The notes: a model not told the origin generated them from the sequence alone. A stretch of DNA of 64,000 nt from Acidobacterium sp. S8 (GCF_009765985.1 NZ_LMUM01000008.1:24559-88558), one strand, 5' to 3'; shown: positions 9,182 to 18,350, counted from the first letter of the stretch. Program-made: numbers and translations.

Positions 9182-10792
9182 CTAACTGGAACGACGTATC
9201 CCTCGCGCATCCTGCAGGTCGATATCGAGGATCAATTGCTGATATACGAGATCGTTGATCTGGTTTGAATCCAGTAATTGCGCCGCGGTGTGCCGCTCCA
9301 CATTTCGCGCCGCTCTCGCAATCTCCAGGTAACGGGATGCCTGGCTAGAAATTTCTTCCCTGCCTCCCGCATCCTGTGGATTTCTCAGAAGTGCGAGCCG
9401 CCGCTTATAGGCACGTTCCAATGCATTGAAAACCTCCTTCGACCCGGGTGATTTTTCCTTTTCTGTCTGCACATAGTGGAGGGCATCGCTCAGCATCTTC
9501 TTCAGAGCTGCCTGTCCTTCAACATTTTCTACGTCGCCCTGTGCGAGCCCCAGTTTGCGAATAATGAATGGAAATGTCAGTCCCTGAAACACCAGCGTGA
9601 CAAGGATCACGCAGAACGTAAAGAAGATGATGATGTTGCGAGCCGGAAATGGATCGCCATTCCTTAACTCCTCCGGCAATGAGACGGCCGCCGCCAGCGC
9701 GATTACGCCGCGCATGCCGCCCCATGCCACAGCAAACAGGTGACGCCTGTCGATATTTGGCTGCCTGCTTCGAGAGATCCATCCGCGAAGCCTCTGTCCT
9801 ACCCACGCTCCGGGAAAGACCCAGACAAAACGCAGCGCAATTACGATGAGGCTCACCATCAGCCCGCCTGCAATCAGTTGCCGAAGCCCCAATCCCTTGA
9901 TACCAGCCAGCACATTCGATATCTGCATCCCCAACAGCAAAAAAACCACGCCATTCAGAATGAAATCGACCGTATTCCAAACCGCCGGCGATTCCAGCCG
10001 CGCTCCAAGCGAGAGCAACCGCGTTTGACGATGCCCGAGATAGAGCCCGCACGCAACCGTCGCCATTACACCGGAAGCATGCAGCCGTTCGGCCAGCAAA
10101 TAGACTACGTACGGAGTCATCAGCGTCATCGTCAGTTCAATCTGCGACGCTTCGATACGCAAAATCAGCTTCGAGAGCAGCCACGCAACCCCCAGCCCGA
10201 TCGCCAGGCCGCCAATCGAGAGATACAGCAGCTTTTCAACTGCTCCAAGTACAGAAGGCGCTCGCCCATCGAGAATGATGTTGACGGCAAAGCTCAGCGC
10301 CAGCAGTCCGCTTGCATCGTTGATGAGGCTCTCGCCCTCCAGAATGTCCACGATGCGGCCAGGAATGCCGAGCCTGCGCGCAATATTGCCTGCCGCCAGC
10401 GCATCGGTGGTAGAAACGACAGCGCCCAGCACTAATCCCGTCTGCAGGGTGAGCTGCGAGAAAAAGAAATGCGCAGCAAACCCAACGCCGATCACCGTGA
10501 AAGCCACAAGCCCGAAGGCCAGCGAAAGAATACTGAACATGTTCTCGCGCATGTCTCGCCACGACGAGTTATGCGCAGAAGCAAATACCAGCGGCGGAAG
10601 CACCACCAGAAAAACGAAATCGGGACGCAGGACAATATCGGGCACGGGCGGCAGAAAACTCAGTACCAGCCCACCCAGCACAAAGACAATCGGATACGGC
10701 TGCCCGATGCGCCGCGCCAGCGCTGCCAGCACGACCACAAAGACCAGCAACAGCAGCATCAAGAGCTCAAGATGATGGATATCGTCTGTCAT
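9182..10792 (-). CDS. Na+/H+ antiporter, CPA1/NhaP family
   Basis: This 536-aa inner-membrane antiporter exchanges Na+ (or K+) for protons. About twelve hydrophobic helices occupy residues 5-410, followed by a roughly 120-residue charged cytoplasmic tail. The CPA1 core motifs are present: VVSTTDALAAG and EGESLINDASGLLAL, which carry the ion-binding acidic residues. The start at 10792 has GAGGGG a few bases upstream. It lies 24 bases after a MarR-family gene on the same strand and so is probably co-transcribed with it and controlled by it. pH or salt homeostasis is the likely role. Confidence 0.9.
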   Translation of the reverse strand: MTDDIHHLELLMLLLLVFVVVLAALARRIGQPYPIVFVLGGLVLSFLPPVPDIVLRPDFVFLVVLPPLVFASAHNSSWRDMRENMFSILSLAFGLVAFTVIGVGFAAHFFFSQLTLQTGLVLGAVVSTTDALAAGNIARRLGIPGRIVDILEGESLINDASGLLALSFAVNIILDGRAPSVLGAVEKLLYLSIGGLAIGLGVAWLLSKLILRIEASQIELTMTLMTPYVVYLLAERLHASGVMATVACGLYLGHRQTRLLSLGARLESPAVWNTVDFILNGVVFLLLGMQISNVLAGIKGLGLRQLIAGGLMVSLIVIALRFVWVFPGAWVGQRLRGWISRSRQPNIDRRHLFAVAWGGMRGVIALAAAVSLPEELRNGDPFPARNIIIFFTFCVILVTLVFQGLTFPFIIRKLGLAQGDVENVEGQAALKKMLSDALHYVQTEKEKSPGSKEVFNALERAYKRRLALLRNPQDAGGREEISSQASRYLEIARAARNVERHTAAQLLDSNQINDLVYQQLILDIDLQDARGIRRSS

Positions 10793-10816
10793 CTGCCCCT
10801 CAAACTATCAGAATTT

Positions 10817-11269
10817 TTAAGAAGTCGTTGCCCCAGCACAAAGTTGCTCCACCTGACGGACAACGTGAAGCGCTGACTTGAGTTGCGCCATTCCGATCTT
10901 CTTTTCAAATTGCTTCTGCATCTGGTCGAAGGTGCGGACTGCCTGCATGGCGCACCTTCGACCCTGCGGCTTCAATACAAGCTGAATACTCCGTCCGTCT
11001 TCCGGATCGATACGCCGCTTCAGCAATCCGCGCGCCTCCAGCGAGGAGATGCAATTGCTGATATTGCCACGCCCGGTCGAGAATGTTTCCGCCAGCCGCG
11101 ACGGCTTCACCGCCCGCGGCTCCTCGAACAAGATCGAGACCAGCACCAGCGCTTCAAAAAATGTAATCTCGCTCGGCCCGAGTATCCGAAGCAACTCAGT
11201 ATCGAGCTTGCGAGACGCGCGGTAGATCTCAAAGAGCGGGGATTCCTCCAGAAAAGCTTCGATGCGCAT
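10817..11269 (-). CDS. MarR-family transcriptional regulator
   Basis: This 150-aa winged-helix DNA-binding protein is predicted to act as a dimer. The central region (SRLAETFSTGRGNISNCISSL, about residues 55-75) is the helix-turn-helix, followed by the wing LLKRRIDPEDGRS, where the DxR wing motif of MarR proteins is recognisable. It heads an operon with the downstream antiporter. A perfect inverted repeat, TAGTTCA-N5-TGAACTA, lies 19 bases upstream of its start, between it and the divergent TonB receptor, and is the obvious operator. The inducing ligand is unknown. Confidence 0.88.
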   Translation of the reverse strand: MRIEAFLEESPLFEIYRASRKLDTELLRILGPSEITFFEALVLVSILFEEPRAVKPSRLAETFSTGRGNISNCISSLEARGLLKRRIDPEDGRSIQLVLKPQGRRCAMQAVRTFDQMQKQFEKKIGMAQLKSALHVVRQVEQLCAGATTS

Positions 11270-11287
11270 GCTTTGAGTCTATCCGAT

Positions 11288-11306
11288 TAGTTCAATCAAT
11301 GAACTA
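11288..11306. promoter_or_regulatory. Perfect inverted repeat, likely MarR operator
   Basis: TAGTTCA (11288-11294), five bases ATCAA, then TGAACTA (11300-11306): a perfect 7-bp inverted repeat in the 84-base divergent gap between the MarR gene and the TonB receptor. Half-sites with short central spacing are typical of MarR dimer sites. It is placed to control both directions. Confidence 0.6.
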
Positions 11307-11353
11307 TTCGATTCATGGCTAAACTAGCGTTGTGATCTACTGAGAACGCCTTG

Positions 11354-13171
11354 ATGATGGCTCTCATGAAATTCTTTTGGCCTCTATTGTGCGGCCTTGC
11401 ATGTTTTGGTCCGGTCATGGCGCAGGAGCCTTCCGAAACAATTGCTCCTGCGAAAACTACCGTTGTTGTCCTCGGCAGTCCCGCTCCCGTCACGCTCGGC
11501 GAATCCAATCGCTCTGTCGTGCTCATGAATACACAGGAGCACCCGCTTGCTTTCCAGACGGTCGAAGACCGGCTCCGCACCGATGCCTCCACATACATCG
11601 AGCAGCGCGGAGCCGGAGGTGCGCAGGCCGATATCTCGATTCGCGGCTCGTCCTTCGCGCAGACGCTTGTCCTCATCAATGGTCTCCGCGTCAACGATGC
11701 GCAAACCGCGCATCATAACCTCGACCTTCCCGTTCCCATGGACGCGATGAGCAATATCGAAATCCTGCACGGCTCCGGTTCTACGCTTTACGGTTCAGAC
11801 GCGATGGGCGGCGTCATCGACTTCATCACCGCCGCGCCGCAAGCAACTTCGCTTCGCCTGCGCAGTGGCGTCGGCAGCTTCGGAGAAAACGATCAGGCCG
11901 CTACGGCCTCCATCGCACGCAAGACGTGGTCAGAGCTGCTCTCCGGCGAGCGCAACTTTTCCACTGGCTTCATGCCCGACCGCGACTATCGCAACGAAAA
12001 CGGCAGCTCCGAAACACGCTGGAAAACGGCTCTCGGTGAGAGCGACATTCTTCTCGCGGGCAGCGATCGCGCCTTCGGAGCCGACCAGTTTTACGGCAAC
12101 TACAATTCATGGGAGCGCACCAAAGGATGGTTCGCCTCCATGCGCCAGGAGCTGGACGATAAAACCAGTGCCGCTTTCGGCTACCGCCGCCACACAGACA
12201 ACTTCATACTGCTGCGCGATAATCCATCTTTGTACGCGAATCAACACATCGACCAGAGCTGGCAGGGAGCGCTCCGCCGCAGAGAACACTTCGGCGCAAG
12301 AAGCTCGCTCTTCTACGGGCTCGAAGGTGACGGCGACTCCATCGACAGCAACAACCTCGGCAAGCATGCGCGCAACTGGGGCGCAGGTTACCTCGACGCT
12401 GATCTGCAATGGAAAAACATCTCACTCACCGCCGGCCTGCGCCAGGAGATCATCAGCGGCGGCTATCATGCTACCAGTCCCACACTCGCAGCCAGCTACT
12501 GGCTCGGCAGCAATGTGAAATTACGTGCTGCGCTCGGATACGGCTTCCGCCTGCCGACTTATACCGATCTCTATTACAGCGATCCTTCCACCATCGGCAA
12601 TCCCAACTTGAAGCCGGAATCCGCATGGAACTATGAAGCAGGCATGGACTGGTTCGCGGGATCGAAGTCGTATCTGTCGCTCACAGGTTTCTATTCGCGT
12701 CAGCACGATACCATCGACTACGTGCGGCCCAACGCGAACAGCCCGTGGCAGGCTAGCAATCTCACCAACCTTCGCTATGCAGGCGTCGAAAGCGCGTGGA
12801 CATGGCAGCCTTCCAACCGCCAGCAGATCAAGCTCGCGTGGACATTCCTTTCCGGTGCGCAGCAGGCTTTGCACGGCCTGCAGTCCGAATACGTCTTCAA
12901 CTATCCCGTCAACAACGCCGTCTTTGAATGGACTGTCGAGCCCATCCATGGCTACATGCTGCACAACCGCGTCGGCGTTACGCAGCGCTATGAACAGACT
13001 GCTTACCCGGTATGGAATGCCGCCATCGCCCGAGAGCGCGGGTATGTCCGCCCTTATCTGCAAATGTCGAACCTCAGCAACACAGGCTACGAGGAAATCG
13101 TAGACGTGCCAATGCCGGGACGCAGCTTCACCGGAGGCATCGAGATCATGCTCAGCCGCGCCGCAAAGTAG
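11354..13171 (+). CDS. TonB-dependent outer-membrane receptor, BtuB-like
   Basis: This outer-membrane beta-barrel of about 605 aa imports a scarce nutrient using TonB energy. A signal peptide ends near VMAQ (residue 23-24). The plug domain follows (about residues 50-160) with DISIRGSSFAQTLVLINGLR and EILHGSGSTLYGSDAMGGVI, the hallmark plug motifs. The rest alternates aromatic beta strands. The short length and plug resemble vitamin B12/siderophore receptors of the BtuB type. The last residues are LSRAAK, without the usual terminal aromatic. Start codons at 11354, 11357 and 11366 are all possible; no strong SD separates them. Divergent from the MarR gene. Substrate not determinable; the nearby cobalamin riboswitch does not precede it. 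Confidence 0.9.
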   Translation: MMALMKFFWPLLCGLACFGPVMAQEPSETIAPAKTTVVVLGSPAPVTLGESNRSVVLMNTQEHPLAFQTVEDRLRTDASTYIEQRGAGGAQADISIRGSSFAQTLVLINGLRVNDAQTAHHNLDLPVPMDAMSNIEILHGSGSTLYGSDAMGGVIDFITAAPQATSLRLRSGVGSFGENDQAATASIARKTWSELLSGERNFSTGFMPDRDYRNENGSSETRWKTALGESDILLAGSDRAFGADQFYGNYNSWERTKGWFASMRQELDDKTSAAFGYRRHTDNFILLRDNPSLYANQHIDQSWQGALRRREHFGARSSLFYGLEGDGDSIDSNNLGKHARNWGAGYLDADLQWKNISLTAGLRQEIISGGYHATSPTLAASYWLGSNVKLRAALGYGFRLPTYTDLYYSDPSTIGNPNLKPESAWNYEAGMDWFAGSKSYLSLTGFYSRQHDTIDYVRPNANSPWQASNLTNLRYAGVESAWTWQPSNRQQIKLAWTFLSGAQQALHGLQSEYVFNYPVNNAVFEWTVEPIHGYMLHNRVGVTQRYEQTAYPVWNAAIARERGYVRPYLQMSNLSNTGYEEIVDVPMPGRSFTGGIEIMLSRAAK

Positions 13172-13214
13172 CCTTGGGTTATTTCCCTGATCGTGTATCC
13201 TCGAAAAAGAGAAA

Positions 13215-13291
13215 CGTCATTCTGAGCGTAGCGAAGAATCTCCAACCAAATTGATTTAAGATTCTTCCTCCCTTCAGTCGTCAGAATGACG
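13215..13291. repeat. Dispersed intergenic inverted repeat (copy 1)
   Basis: Outer arms CGTCATTCTGA (13215-13225) and CAGAATGACG (13282-13291) and inner arms GAAGAATCT (13233-13241) and AGATTCTTC (13259-13267) give a long hairpin between two convergent genes. A closely similar copy is at 49577-49654, and partial copies occur elsewhere. It may also end transcription from both sides. Confidence 0.75.
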
Positions 13292-13319
13292 GACAACCTA
13301 TCGCTATAGGGAGAGATGA

Positions 13320-14903
13320 TCAAGCGTCAGCGGGCAGCACTTCAAACGGACGCATCATCTCGTTGTCTTCATGCTCGAGCACGTGACAATGCCACACATA
13401 GCGCCCGGCGTATCCCTCGAATGGAACAATGATGCGCGTCACCATGCCCGGATCGGCGCGCACCGTATCCTTCCATCCCATCTCATTCGCATCCGACATC
13501 ACCACCGGACCGGTGAAACGCAGCTCGCCTTTTTCCTGAAAATGAAACGTGTCGAAGCGCCTACGATCGAGCACCTGGAAGCGAACCAGATGCAGATGAA
13601 TCGGATGCGAGTCGTCGGTCAGATTCACCAGCTCCCAGATCTCTGTCGTATGCAGCACCGGCTTTTCCGTAATCGGAGCATGCCACGGAGTATTGTTCAG
13701 CAGCATGCCCATGGAGCGCTGAACGTCATCCATCCGCTCATCGAGTGTCAGCCTTCGCGTCTTCACCGCGCTCGATTCGGCCAGCCGTTCAAACTGGTGC
13801 AGCTTCTCAGGAACTGCGCCGCGTTCACCCGCCGCATTCTTCCCTACACGAAATTGCAATATAGAGAAGCTGTCGCTCACCCACTCCACCTGTTCGCCCG
13901 CCATCGCGCTGAAGTCGATCAGAATGTCGGCGCGCTCGGCAGGCGCCATCGCCAGCCGCTTCATCTTCACCGGAGCAGTCAACAGACCCTGATCGGAACC
14001 AATCTGATAAAACTCCGCGCCATTCGCCAGTGAAAAGCGGAAGAAGCGGCCATTCGATCCATTCATCACGCGGAAGCGATATAGCCGCGGCTCCACATCG
14101 CAATACGGCAGCAGCTTTCCATTTGCCAGAATCGCGTTGCCGAAAACCTCCGGCACCCAAACCTCACCCTTCTTTTCCGATACCGGATACTCGAGCTGCC
14201 CATCCGTCTTCAGCATGCGGTCACAGATCAGCAGCGGAATCTCATACTTTCCGCCCGGCAGTGCGTACACATCCTCGCGCGCGTCGCGCAGAATGACCAG
14301 TCCCATCATCCCCGCATACGTATTGAGCCGATTAATCCCCATCGTATGGTCGTGATAGAAGAGCAGCGCCGCATGTTGCAGCGAAGGATAGAAGCATGTC
14401 TGCGATTTTCCCGGCACGATCCAATCTTCCGGATAGCCATCGCTCTCCGCCGGGGTCCGTCCGCCATGCAGATGAATCACCGCCCGCGCCTCGGGCACAT
14501 CCTTGCCTGCTCCATGCAGTGAATGATCGATCGGCAGAAAATGCTGCGCAGGCAACTGGTTCTGCCATTCCACGATCATGCTCTTCGCACACTGCGTCTC
14601 CAACGTTAGTCCCGGGAAATTGCCGCCGACCGTCCACATCCGTGTAGACGGCAAGTCGCGATGTATTTTCACCATCGCTTCTTTTATCGCCATGCGGTAA
14701 TACGGCAGTTGCTCCCTCGCATCTTCCGGATTCGCGCGCATTCCCACAGGCCGCGCAATCGCAGGAATCGGCAACGGATCGACAAACGCCTGCAGCGTCG
14801 AAGGATCAAGAGAACCAGCTTTCGCTGAAGAACCAGTCAGGCCCATCGCAGCGTCTGCCATCACCAAACTGCCAGCCGCCAGAAACTTTCGTCGTGTAAT
14901 CAA
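13320..14903 (-). CDS. Multicopper oxidase, CotA/bilirubin-oxidase type, Tat-exported
   Basis: This 527-aa multicopper oxidase passes electrons from an organic or metal substrate to O2. The N-terminus has a twin-arginine signal (TRRKFLAAGS), so the folded, copper-loaded enzyme is probably exported by Tat. Copper ligands are visible in four clusters: IHLHGG, YHDHTMG, the C-terminal SHPIHLHLVRF and WHCHVLEHEDNEMM, the last supplying the type-1 site Cys-His pair. The overall layout matches the CotA/laccase-like three-cupredoxin family. It could serve copper detoxification, or oxidation of phenolics or Mn; context does not decide. A secreted phosphoesterase lies 63 bases upstream on the same strand. 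Confidence 0.92.
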   Translation of the reverse strand: MITRRKFLAAGSLVMADAAMGLTGSSAKAGSLDPSTLQAFVDPLPIPAIARPVGMRANPEDAREQLPYYRMAIKEAMVKIHRDLPSTRMWTVGGNFPGLTLETQCAKSMIVEWQNQLPAQHFLPIDHSLHGAGKDVPEARAVIHLHGGRTPAESDGYPEDWIVPGKSQTCFYPSLQHAALLFYHDHTMGINRLNTYAGMMGLVILRDAREDVYALPGGKYEIPLLICDRMLKTDGQLEYPVSEKKGEVWVPEVFGNAILANGKLLPYCDVEPRLYRFRVMNGSNGRFFRFSLANGAEFYQIGSDQGLLTAPVKMKRLAMAPAERADILIDFSAMAGEQVEWVSDSFSILQFRVGKNAAGERGAVPEKLHQFERLAESSAVKTRRLTLDERMDDVQRSMGMLLNNTPWHAPITEKPVLHTTEIWELVNLTDDSHPIHLHLVRFQVLDRRRFDTFHFQEKGELRFTGPVVMSDANEMGWKDTVRADPGMVTRIIVPFEGYAGRYVWHCHVLEHEDNEMMRPFEVLPADA

Positions 14904-14966
14904 ATCGCCCTCAAAGAGAAAAGGGTAGCAGCGTCAGCCGCTACCCTACGTAAAGAAAACAGCTAT

Positions 14967-16613
14967 TTACCAACGACCATCGTGGCCGTAACCACCATCA
15001 TGATCATGGCCGCCGCCCTGATCAAAATTCACCAGGCCGCTATTTGGATCCAGCAGATACAAACCGCGGTTCTGAGCATTCCGGAAATCGAACATGCCGT
15101 TCAGCGTGCCAGCAATCGCATCGAAGGAGCCTTCAATGCGCTGTCCGCCAAGCCAGTTGTCTTCGATAAAGCGGGTGATCGAACTCTGGTCGGTCGTCGT
15201 GTGATCGACATAGTTCTTTCTTGCGTAAGGCGAGATCACCATCAGCGGAAGACGCGGACCATAACCGCAGCGTCCCTGCACGTGCTGCCCATTCGGGCCG
15301 TCCAACGCAGAGGTCGTGCCGTTGCCGCATAGCCCCGTGCCATTCAGCGCATCCGCAGCCGTTGTCGACTGGTTTACGATCGGGCTCATCTGATGGTCAT
15401 ACCAACCGTCCGAATCGTCATACGCAATCACTACTGCCGTCGAGGTCCATTCCGGCCGCTGCTGCAGGAAGTTGATCACCTGCACCACAAAGGTCTGCTC
15501 ATCGATCGGATCAGAGTAGCCGGCATGCGCATCCTGGTAGCCGGGAGCCTTCAGGAAGCTGACCGAAGGCATATTGCCCGCACGCACTGCGTCGTAGAAA
15601 TCGTCGGTGTCGTACTGGTGATTTGCCTGGTCGGTCTGGCCGATCCGCCGCACCGAGGTAGGACGAAGATGCTTCGGGTTCCAGGTCGACTTGTAATACT
15701 GGAATGGCTGGTGGTGCGGAATGTAGTCAGCCTTTGGGCTGTTGGTGATCGTCGAGGTGTGCGAGCGCTTGCAACCCGTCGTACCGTTCGAGTTCGTCTT
15801 CGTCAGATCAAATCCGCCCTCGAAAAATCCCCACGTAATACCCTTCGCATTCAGCAGGTCGCCTACATTCTGTCCGCCAAATTGAATGAGCGCACCGGTC
15901 GTTGTCGAACAGACATCGCCAATCGGATCGGCATCGCTGATCAGTGTATAGCCGCCAGCGCCGTCTTCAATGACATCTCCGCCTGCATTGCTCTGGTCGC
16001 TGATGCCGTTCGTCTGACCGGAGATCAGATTGATCGCGCCCGGAGTCGAAGGCCCGAAGTTTGTGTCATACGAGTTGTCGCTCAAAGCGTAACGCTGCGC
16101 ATAATTCCAGAGAGCTGTGACCGTATTGCCATCGTAGTAGCCCATCACCAGGCCATTTGTCGCCTGTCCGCTTGGCGGAGGTCCCGGCGTACCCGTGTAC
16201 TGCGGGAAGGAATCCATCAGGCCACCGTGGAAAGCCTGCTGTTCCGGCATGTAGTCGTGATCCTGGTCGGCAGTCGCAGCCTGTGAGCGATCAAGCCGGA
16301 AGGGATTGCTGGCTCCGCTGCCATTGCCCGTGGTGTTCAAAAGATTTGGATTATTAAAAAGCAGCGCGTCCGTATAGCCGTTCACTCGCGGCGTCTCGGG
16401 AGCAGCCACAAAGCGGGGCTCGTGTGCGGGATTCAGAGCATTTGGATAGGTCCCGAAGTAGTGGTCAAATGAGATGTTTTCGCCAAAGATTACAACAAGA
16501 TGCTTGATCGGGGTGGCCGTTTCGCCCTCCCGCTGCGCGGTCGCCGCAACGGGGAAAGCTATCTGGCTCGAGACCAGCAACGCTGCCAATGAGGTGGCAA
16601 CAAGCTTTTGCAT
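14967..16613 (-). CDS. Secreted phosphoesterase (phospholipase C/acid phosphatase family)
   Basis: This 548-aa exported protein belongs to the PF04185 phosphoesterase family, which includes acid phosphatases and non-haemolytic phospholipase C enzymes. A signal peptide (residues 1-27, ending VAATA) is followed at once by the catalytic signature IKHLVVIFGENISFDHYFGTY. Later motifs include ISGQTNG, VVIAYDDSDGWYDH and GPRLPLMVISPYA. The very C-terminus is unusual: GGGHDHDGGYGHDGRW, a His/Asp/Gly tail that could bind metal. The preferred phosphate ester cannot be read from the sequence. A 281-base gap separates it from the divergent ribosomal operon. Confidence 0.88.
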   Translation of the reverse strand: MQKLVATSLAALLVSSQIAFPVAATAQREGETATPIKHLVVIFGENISFDHYFGTYPNALNPAHEPRFVAAPETPRVNGYTDALLFNNPNLLNTTGNGSGASNPFRLDRSQAATADQDHDYMPEQQAFHGGLMDSFPQYTGTPGPPPSGQATNGLVMGYYDGNTVTALWNYAQRYALSDNSYDTNFGPSTPGAINLISGQTNGISDQSNAGGDVIEDGAGGYTLISDADPIGDVCSTTTGALIQFGGQNVGDLLNAKGITWGFFEGGFDLTKTNSNGTTGCKRSHTSTITNSPKADYIPHHQPFQYYKSTWNPKHLRPTSVRRIGQTDQANHQYDTDDFYDAVRAGNMPSVSFLKAPGYQDAHAGYSDPIDEQTFVVQVINFLQQRPEWTSTAVVIAYDDSDGWYDHQMSPIVNQSTTAADALNGTGLCGNGTTSALDGPNGQHVQGRCGYGPRLPLMVISPYARKNYVDHTTTDQSSITRFIEDNWLGGQRIEGSFDAIAGTLNGMFDFRNAQNRGLYLLDPNSGLVNFDQGGGHDHDGGYGHDGRW

Positions 16614-16894
16614 GCGTCATTCCTCCAATGCCAGAAAGGGGATTTTTTCTGGGCATCTCTCTGGCTAAATGACGTGCATGTAAGCCGCTTTACGATACGG
16701 TTACAACCCGATAAATTAATGTTCTACCGTCGCGGGGAAAACATTCGAGGAGCAGGCCCTCGCGTCTCGCTCTCACCATCCCACACCTAATCCTGCTATA
16801 CTTAGTCGTTGGGAACCGCATGCCGCCGCGCTCTGCCGCTGCGCCTGAAAACGCATCCCTCGCTTACAATCAGGATTGAAAGGAAGATTTATCT

Positions 16895-17143
16895 GTGCTG
16901 ATGATTCGTTTGGCGCGTTTTGGCGCCCGCAAGCAGCCGTATTACCGTGTTGTGGTTATTGAAAAGGACCGCGCCCGCAATGGCCGTTCCATCGAAGTAG
17001 TCGGAACCTACAACCCACGTACTAACCCCGCCACTGTCGATCTCAAGCGTGAGCGCATCGACTACTGGACCAGCAAGGGCGCCCAGTTGTCCGATACCGT
17101 CGGAAAGCTGCTCAAGAATGCTTCCGCTGCCCCAGCTGCCTAA
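16895..17143 (+). CDS. rpsP: 30S ribosomal protein S16
   Basis: S16 (82 aa) binds 16S rRNA in the body of the small subunit. The N-terminus MIRLARFGARKQPYYRVVV is diagnostic. The GTG at 16895 is preferred because AGGAAG (16881-16886) lies eight bases before it; the ATG two codons on (16901) would lengthen the spacing. First gene of the conserved rpsP-khpA-rimM-trmD-rplS operon. Confidence 0.96.
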   Translation: MLMIRLARFGARKQPYYRVVVIEKDRARNGRSIEVVGTYNPRTNPATVDLKRERIDYWTSKGAQLSDTVGKLLKNASAAPAA

Positions 17144-17330
17144 GCGCGTCACATCCGGAAGTCACCAGTTCTCACTAAAAAGTAACCTCTTATTCTTTGA
17201 GCGAGTTACCTCTTTGGAGTTCCGGAAGTAATACCAAAACAGGGCACCAGAAAATACTGTCATCCCTCTTCGGGTTGCTGTTAGTATTGGCCAACCCGCG
17301 AGACAGTACGCACGACTCAGGGGGGGTTGA

Positions 17331-17618
17331 ATGACGCAAGAGCAGATGCCGGACAACATGCAGGAACTTGTCACCGAGATCGCCAAAGCGCTGGTGGATG
17401 AACCGAGCGCAGTCGAGGTCGAAGCCGTGGAACGCGAAGAAAGTACCGTTCTCCGCCTTCGGGTGGCACCCGGTGATGTGGGCAAAGTAATTGGAAAACA
17501 GGGACGAACGGCGCGCTCGATGCGCACGATTCTTGGCGCTGTCAGCATGAAGCACCACCACCGTTACACGCTCGATATTCTAGAAGAACACGGGGAAAAA
17601 CAGGCATCCGGCGAGTAA
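17331..17618 (+). CDS. khpA: KH-domain RNA-binding protein KhpA
   Basis: This small 95-aa RNA-binding protein carries one KH domain. The GxxG loop is clear in VGKVIGKQGRTARSMRTIL (about residues 49-67). KhpA proteins, often with a KhpB partner, bind many RNAs and influence cell size and division. The position between rpsP and rimM is the usual one. The start ATG follows a G-rich stretch (GGGGGG at 17320-17327). The 187 bases before it hold no gene but carry short direct repeats (GTAACCTCTT/GTTACCTCTT). Confidence 0.92.
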   Translation: MTQEQMPDNMQELVTEIAKALVDEPSAVEVEAVEREESTVLRLRVAPGDVGKVIGKQGRTARSMRTILGAVSMKHHHRYTLDILEEHGEKQASGE

Positions 17619-17746
17619 TCCTACCGCCGGGCCTCCCTTCCATTTTCTGAATCCCAGGCTGTCTGAACGCGGCGACCACGGTTTTCTGCCTGTTCTCTCC
17701 TGTCCCGATTCATTTCTCCTTCGTAAAATCAAACGAGAGAAATCGA

Positions 17747-18325
17747 ATGACCAGCACACAACCTGACTCCGACTGGATACTCGTCGCGCGCCTCATTCGT
17801 CCCCAGGGACGTAACGGCGAGTTGCTCGCCGACATTCTTACCGACTTCCCCGAGCGATTTGCCGAGCGCTCCAGCCTCACCCTGCTGCACTCCAACGGAA
17901 AAACCCCGCCGCGCACGGTCACCCTTGAAAATCATTGGCTGCACAAAGGCCGCATCGTCCTCAAATTCGCCGGTATTGACTCCATTTCCGACGCGGAAAC
18001 TCTGCGCGGGCTTGACGTCGCCATTGCCCGCAGTCAGCGTGCCCCACTTGAAGAAGACGCCGTCTACATTGACGACCTGATAGGCTGCCACGTCATCGAT
18101 CTCAGCCAGGGAAACCGTGACATCGGAGCTGTCACCGACGTAGACCGTGACACTACCAGCACCCCGCTGCTCGTCATCGGCAAAACCGGCAGTAAAGACG
18201 AGGTGCTGATCCCTTTCGCCAAAGCGTGGCTGCACAAGATTGATCTTGATCAGAAGCGCCTCGAAATGTCTCTCCCCAATGGCCTGCTCACTATCAACGC
18301 GCCGCTGACCAGTGAAGAACGGTAG
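17747..18325 (+). CDS. rimM: Ribosome maturation factor RimM
   Basis: RimM (192 aa) helps assemble the 30S head and binds S19. The N-terminal RimM barrel begins WILVARLIRPQGRNGELLADILTD in pieces typical of the family (RPQGxxGE), and a PRC-barrel occupies the C-terminal half with DDLIGC and the closing LIPFAKAWLHKIDL. Normal length. The SD is GAGAGAA just before the ATG. The stop codon is part of a perfect 14-bp inverted repeat that spans the junction with the space before trmD. Confidence 0.94.
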   Translation: MTSTQPDSDWILVARLIRPQGRNGELLADILTDFPERFAERSSLTLLHSNGKTPPRTVTLENHWLHKGRIVLKFAGIDSISDAETLRGLDVAIARSQRAPLEEDAVYIDDLIGCHVIDLSQGNRDIGAVTDVDRDTTSTPLLVIGKTGSKDEVLIPFAKAWLHKIDLDQKRLEMSLPNGLLTINAPLTSEER

Positions 18326-18350
18326 TGGGCCAGACATCTGGCCCACTACC
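18321..18350. repeat. Perfect 14-bp inverted repeat between rimM and trmD
   Basis: Arms GGTAGTGGGCCAGA (18321-18334) and TCTGGCCCACTACC (18337-18350) are separated by two bases. The rimM TAG stop lies in the first arm. No T-run follows, so this is unlikely to be a simple intrinsic terminator; RNA processing, attenuation or mRNA stability are possible roles. Confidence 0.75.

Noticed and set aside
8915..11354. Cobalamin riboswitch controlling the BtuB-like receptor
   Set aside because: The riboswitch is on the minus strand, with its promoter and the nrdA start in line; the receptor is 2 kb away on the other strand.
15393..16286. 297-codon plus-strand frame opposite the phosphoesterase
   Set aside because: Arg/Val-rich shadow without domain signs.
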